From positions 1 through 7,029 of the forward strand of contig JAAEZW010000092.1 of NCBI GenBank assembly GCA_018222665.1: DNA of 7,029 nucleotides, given 5' to 3'. This DNA comes from Paracoccaceae bacterium (GTDB taxonomy: Bacteria > Pseudomonadota > Alphaproteobacteria > Rhodobacterales > Rhodobacteraceae). Every line of letters starts with the position of its first letter. Position 1 is the stretch's first letter. The notes beneath the pieces were generated by a model. The model worked only from the letters and a program-made list of their open reading frames with translations. It did not search any database and was not told the DNA's origin. Shown piece by piece: positions 6,151 through 7,029 of the stretch. Made by a program: the position numbers and the translations under genes.

Positions 6151-7029
6151 TTAGGTTTTTGTTAAAACCGCGATATAGAAACCATCAAGGCCACCTTTAT
6201 CCCCCAACATATCAGGGGTCAGGCGCAAGCCGCCTTCGTCGCTGCGCATTTGCGGATCAAGGAAATCCACATTCATCGCTGATTGATCAATCTGCAGATT
6301 TTGATGTCGTACAAGCGCCTCTTCCACCTGACATTCACCTTCATCAGGCAATAGGGAACATGTACAATAAACAAGCCGCCCGCCTGGTTTCAGCAAACCG
6401 ATTGCATGATCCAGCAGTTGGGATTGCAGTTCGATCAATGCCCCGAAATCGGAACCGTCCTTGGCATGGGGGAGATCGGGGTGGCGTCGCATTGTTCCTG
6501 TGGCAGAACAAGGTGCATCCAAAACGACTACATCAAACTCCCCGACCGTTTGTAGCGCGTCCTTGATCTTGGTCCGCGCAACCAAGCCTGTGCGTTCCAA
6601 GTTTTCTTTGACGCGGCCCATGCGAGGTTGTGAATTATCAACGGCCATAACCTTGGCACCCGCGGCTGCAAGCTGCATGGTTTTCCCACCCGGAGCGCAG
6701 CATAAATCAATGGCCGTTTTCCCAGAAATATCACCCAACAATCGCACGGGCAGGGCCGCCGCCGCATCCTGTACCCACCATGATCCATTGGCAAACCCAG
6801 GCAGCGCCGAAACCTGTCCCGCATTGGTCATACGAATACTGCCGCCCAAAACGATCTGACCGCCAAGTTCCTGTGCCCAATGATCGATCTGTCCTGCGTC
6901 TTTTGGTGTCATGTCAAACGGAGGCGTGCCAAACTGAACCGTTTCAATCGCGGCAACGCGTTCGGGCCCATAGGCCTCGACCAAGGGAACGCGCAACCAT
7001 TTTGGCAATCGCGGCGCGCGCAGTAATTC
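6151..7029 (-). CDS. rsmB: 16S rRNA (cytosine-967-C5)-methyltransferase RsmB-like, N-terminus beyond window
   Basis: The open frame runs off the right edge; 292 residues to the stop are present, beginning ELLRAPRLPKWLR. The missing part should be the NusB-like RNA-binding domain of RsmB. The visible part is the Rossmann-fold SAM-dependent RNA m5C methyltransferase. Motif I DLCCAPGGKT (fragment residues 108-117) binds SAM, motif II is AVDNSQPRM, motif IV is LDAPCSATGTMRRHPD with the PC cysteine at about 174, and motif VI is YCTCSL with the TC nucleophilic cysteine at about 224. Both cysteines needed by this family are intact. The enzyme methylates C967 of 16S rRNA in E. coli; other RsmB/NOP2-family members share these motifs, so position specificity is inferred. 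The LLRAPRLPKWLR stretch before the catalytic domain supports RsmB over RsmF. No convincing terminator follows, so some read-through into the next gene is likely. Confidence 0.9.
   Translation of the reverse strand, partial: ELLRAPRLPKWLRVPLVEAYGPERVAAIETVQFGTPPFDMTPKDAGQIDHWAQELGGQIVLGGSIRMTNAGQVSALPGFANGSWWVQDAAAALPVRLLGDISGKTAIDLCCAPGGKTMQLAAAGAKVMAVDNSQPRMGRVKENLERTGLVARTKIKDALQTVGEFDVVVLDAPCSATGTMRRHPDLPHAKDGSDFGALIELQSQLLDHAIGLLKPGGRLVYCTCSLLPDEGECQVEEALVRHQNLQIDQSAMNVDFLDPQMRSDEGGLRLTPDMLGDKGGLDGFYIAVLTKT

Noticed and set aside
6054..6566. 170-codon plus-strand open frame across the heparinase-rsmB gap
   Set aside because: It is antisense to the end of rsmB and the start of the next gene, with no domain and no plus-strand promoter or ribosome site seen.

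Overview
The window is a compact block in which every convincing gene reads on the minus strand, so transcription runs from high to low coordinates. In that order it holds the C-terminal part of the 16S rRNA m5C methyltransferase RsmB, a heparinase II/III-like protein, the bifunctional purine enzyme PurH, the lipoprotein signal peptidase LspA, a small DUF3035 (BamF-like) lipoprotein, an M16 zinc peptidase with an intact HxxEH motif, and the start of a second M16 protein that lacks that motif. From memory, the order rsmB - heparinase-like - purH - lspA - DUF3035 lipoprotein - two M16 peptidases is typical of Rhodobacteraceae (the Roseobacter group, Alphaproteobacteria). Base composition is moderate, which would suit a marine member of that group. 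Assignment to a genus is not possible from this window.

Layout: 6151-7029 rsmB (its 5' end lies beyond the window); 6079-6150 a 72-nt gap with the best promoter candidate, ATGACA-N17-TATAGT, and two overlapping inverted repeats; 4330-6078 heparinase-like gene; 17-nt gap containing the purH ribosome binding site; 2723-4312 purH; 1-nt gap; 2251-2721 lspA; 49-nt gap with a hairpin just before the next ribosome binding site; 1689-2201 lipoprotein; 75-nt gap with a short hairpin; 288-1613 active M16 peptidase; 1-278 inactive M16 partner, cut by the window edge. No stretch over 300 bases lacks a gene, and I see no tRNA, rRNA, insertion sequence, CRISPR array or phage gene.

How it fits together: the close spacing suggests one transcript, probably started in the gap after rsmB and running through heparinase-like, purH, lspA, lipoprotein and the M16 pair. 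Apart from PurH, the theme of the lower half is the cell envelope. LspA matures lipoproteins, the next gene encodes a lipoprotein of a family linked to outer-membrane barrel assembly, and the two M16 proteins have export signals and probably form a periplasmic heterodimer.

I do not see a new defence, mobile or biosynthetic system; this is a conserved housekeeping locus. The points most worth a second look are the palindrome centred on the -10 element, the heparinase-like protein without an export signal beside core genes, and the active/inactive M16 pair. Three gene starts were moved inwards from the longest open frame, using ribosome binding sites and family alignment.
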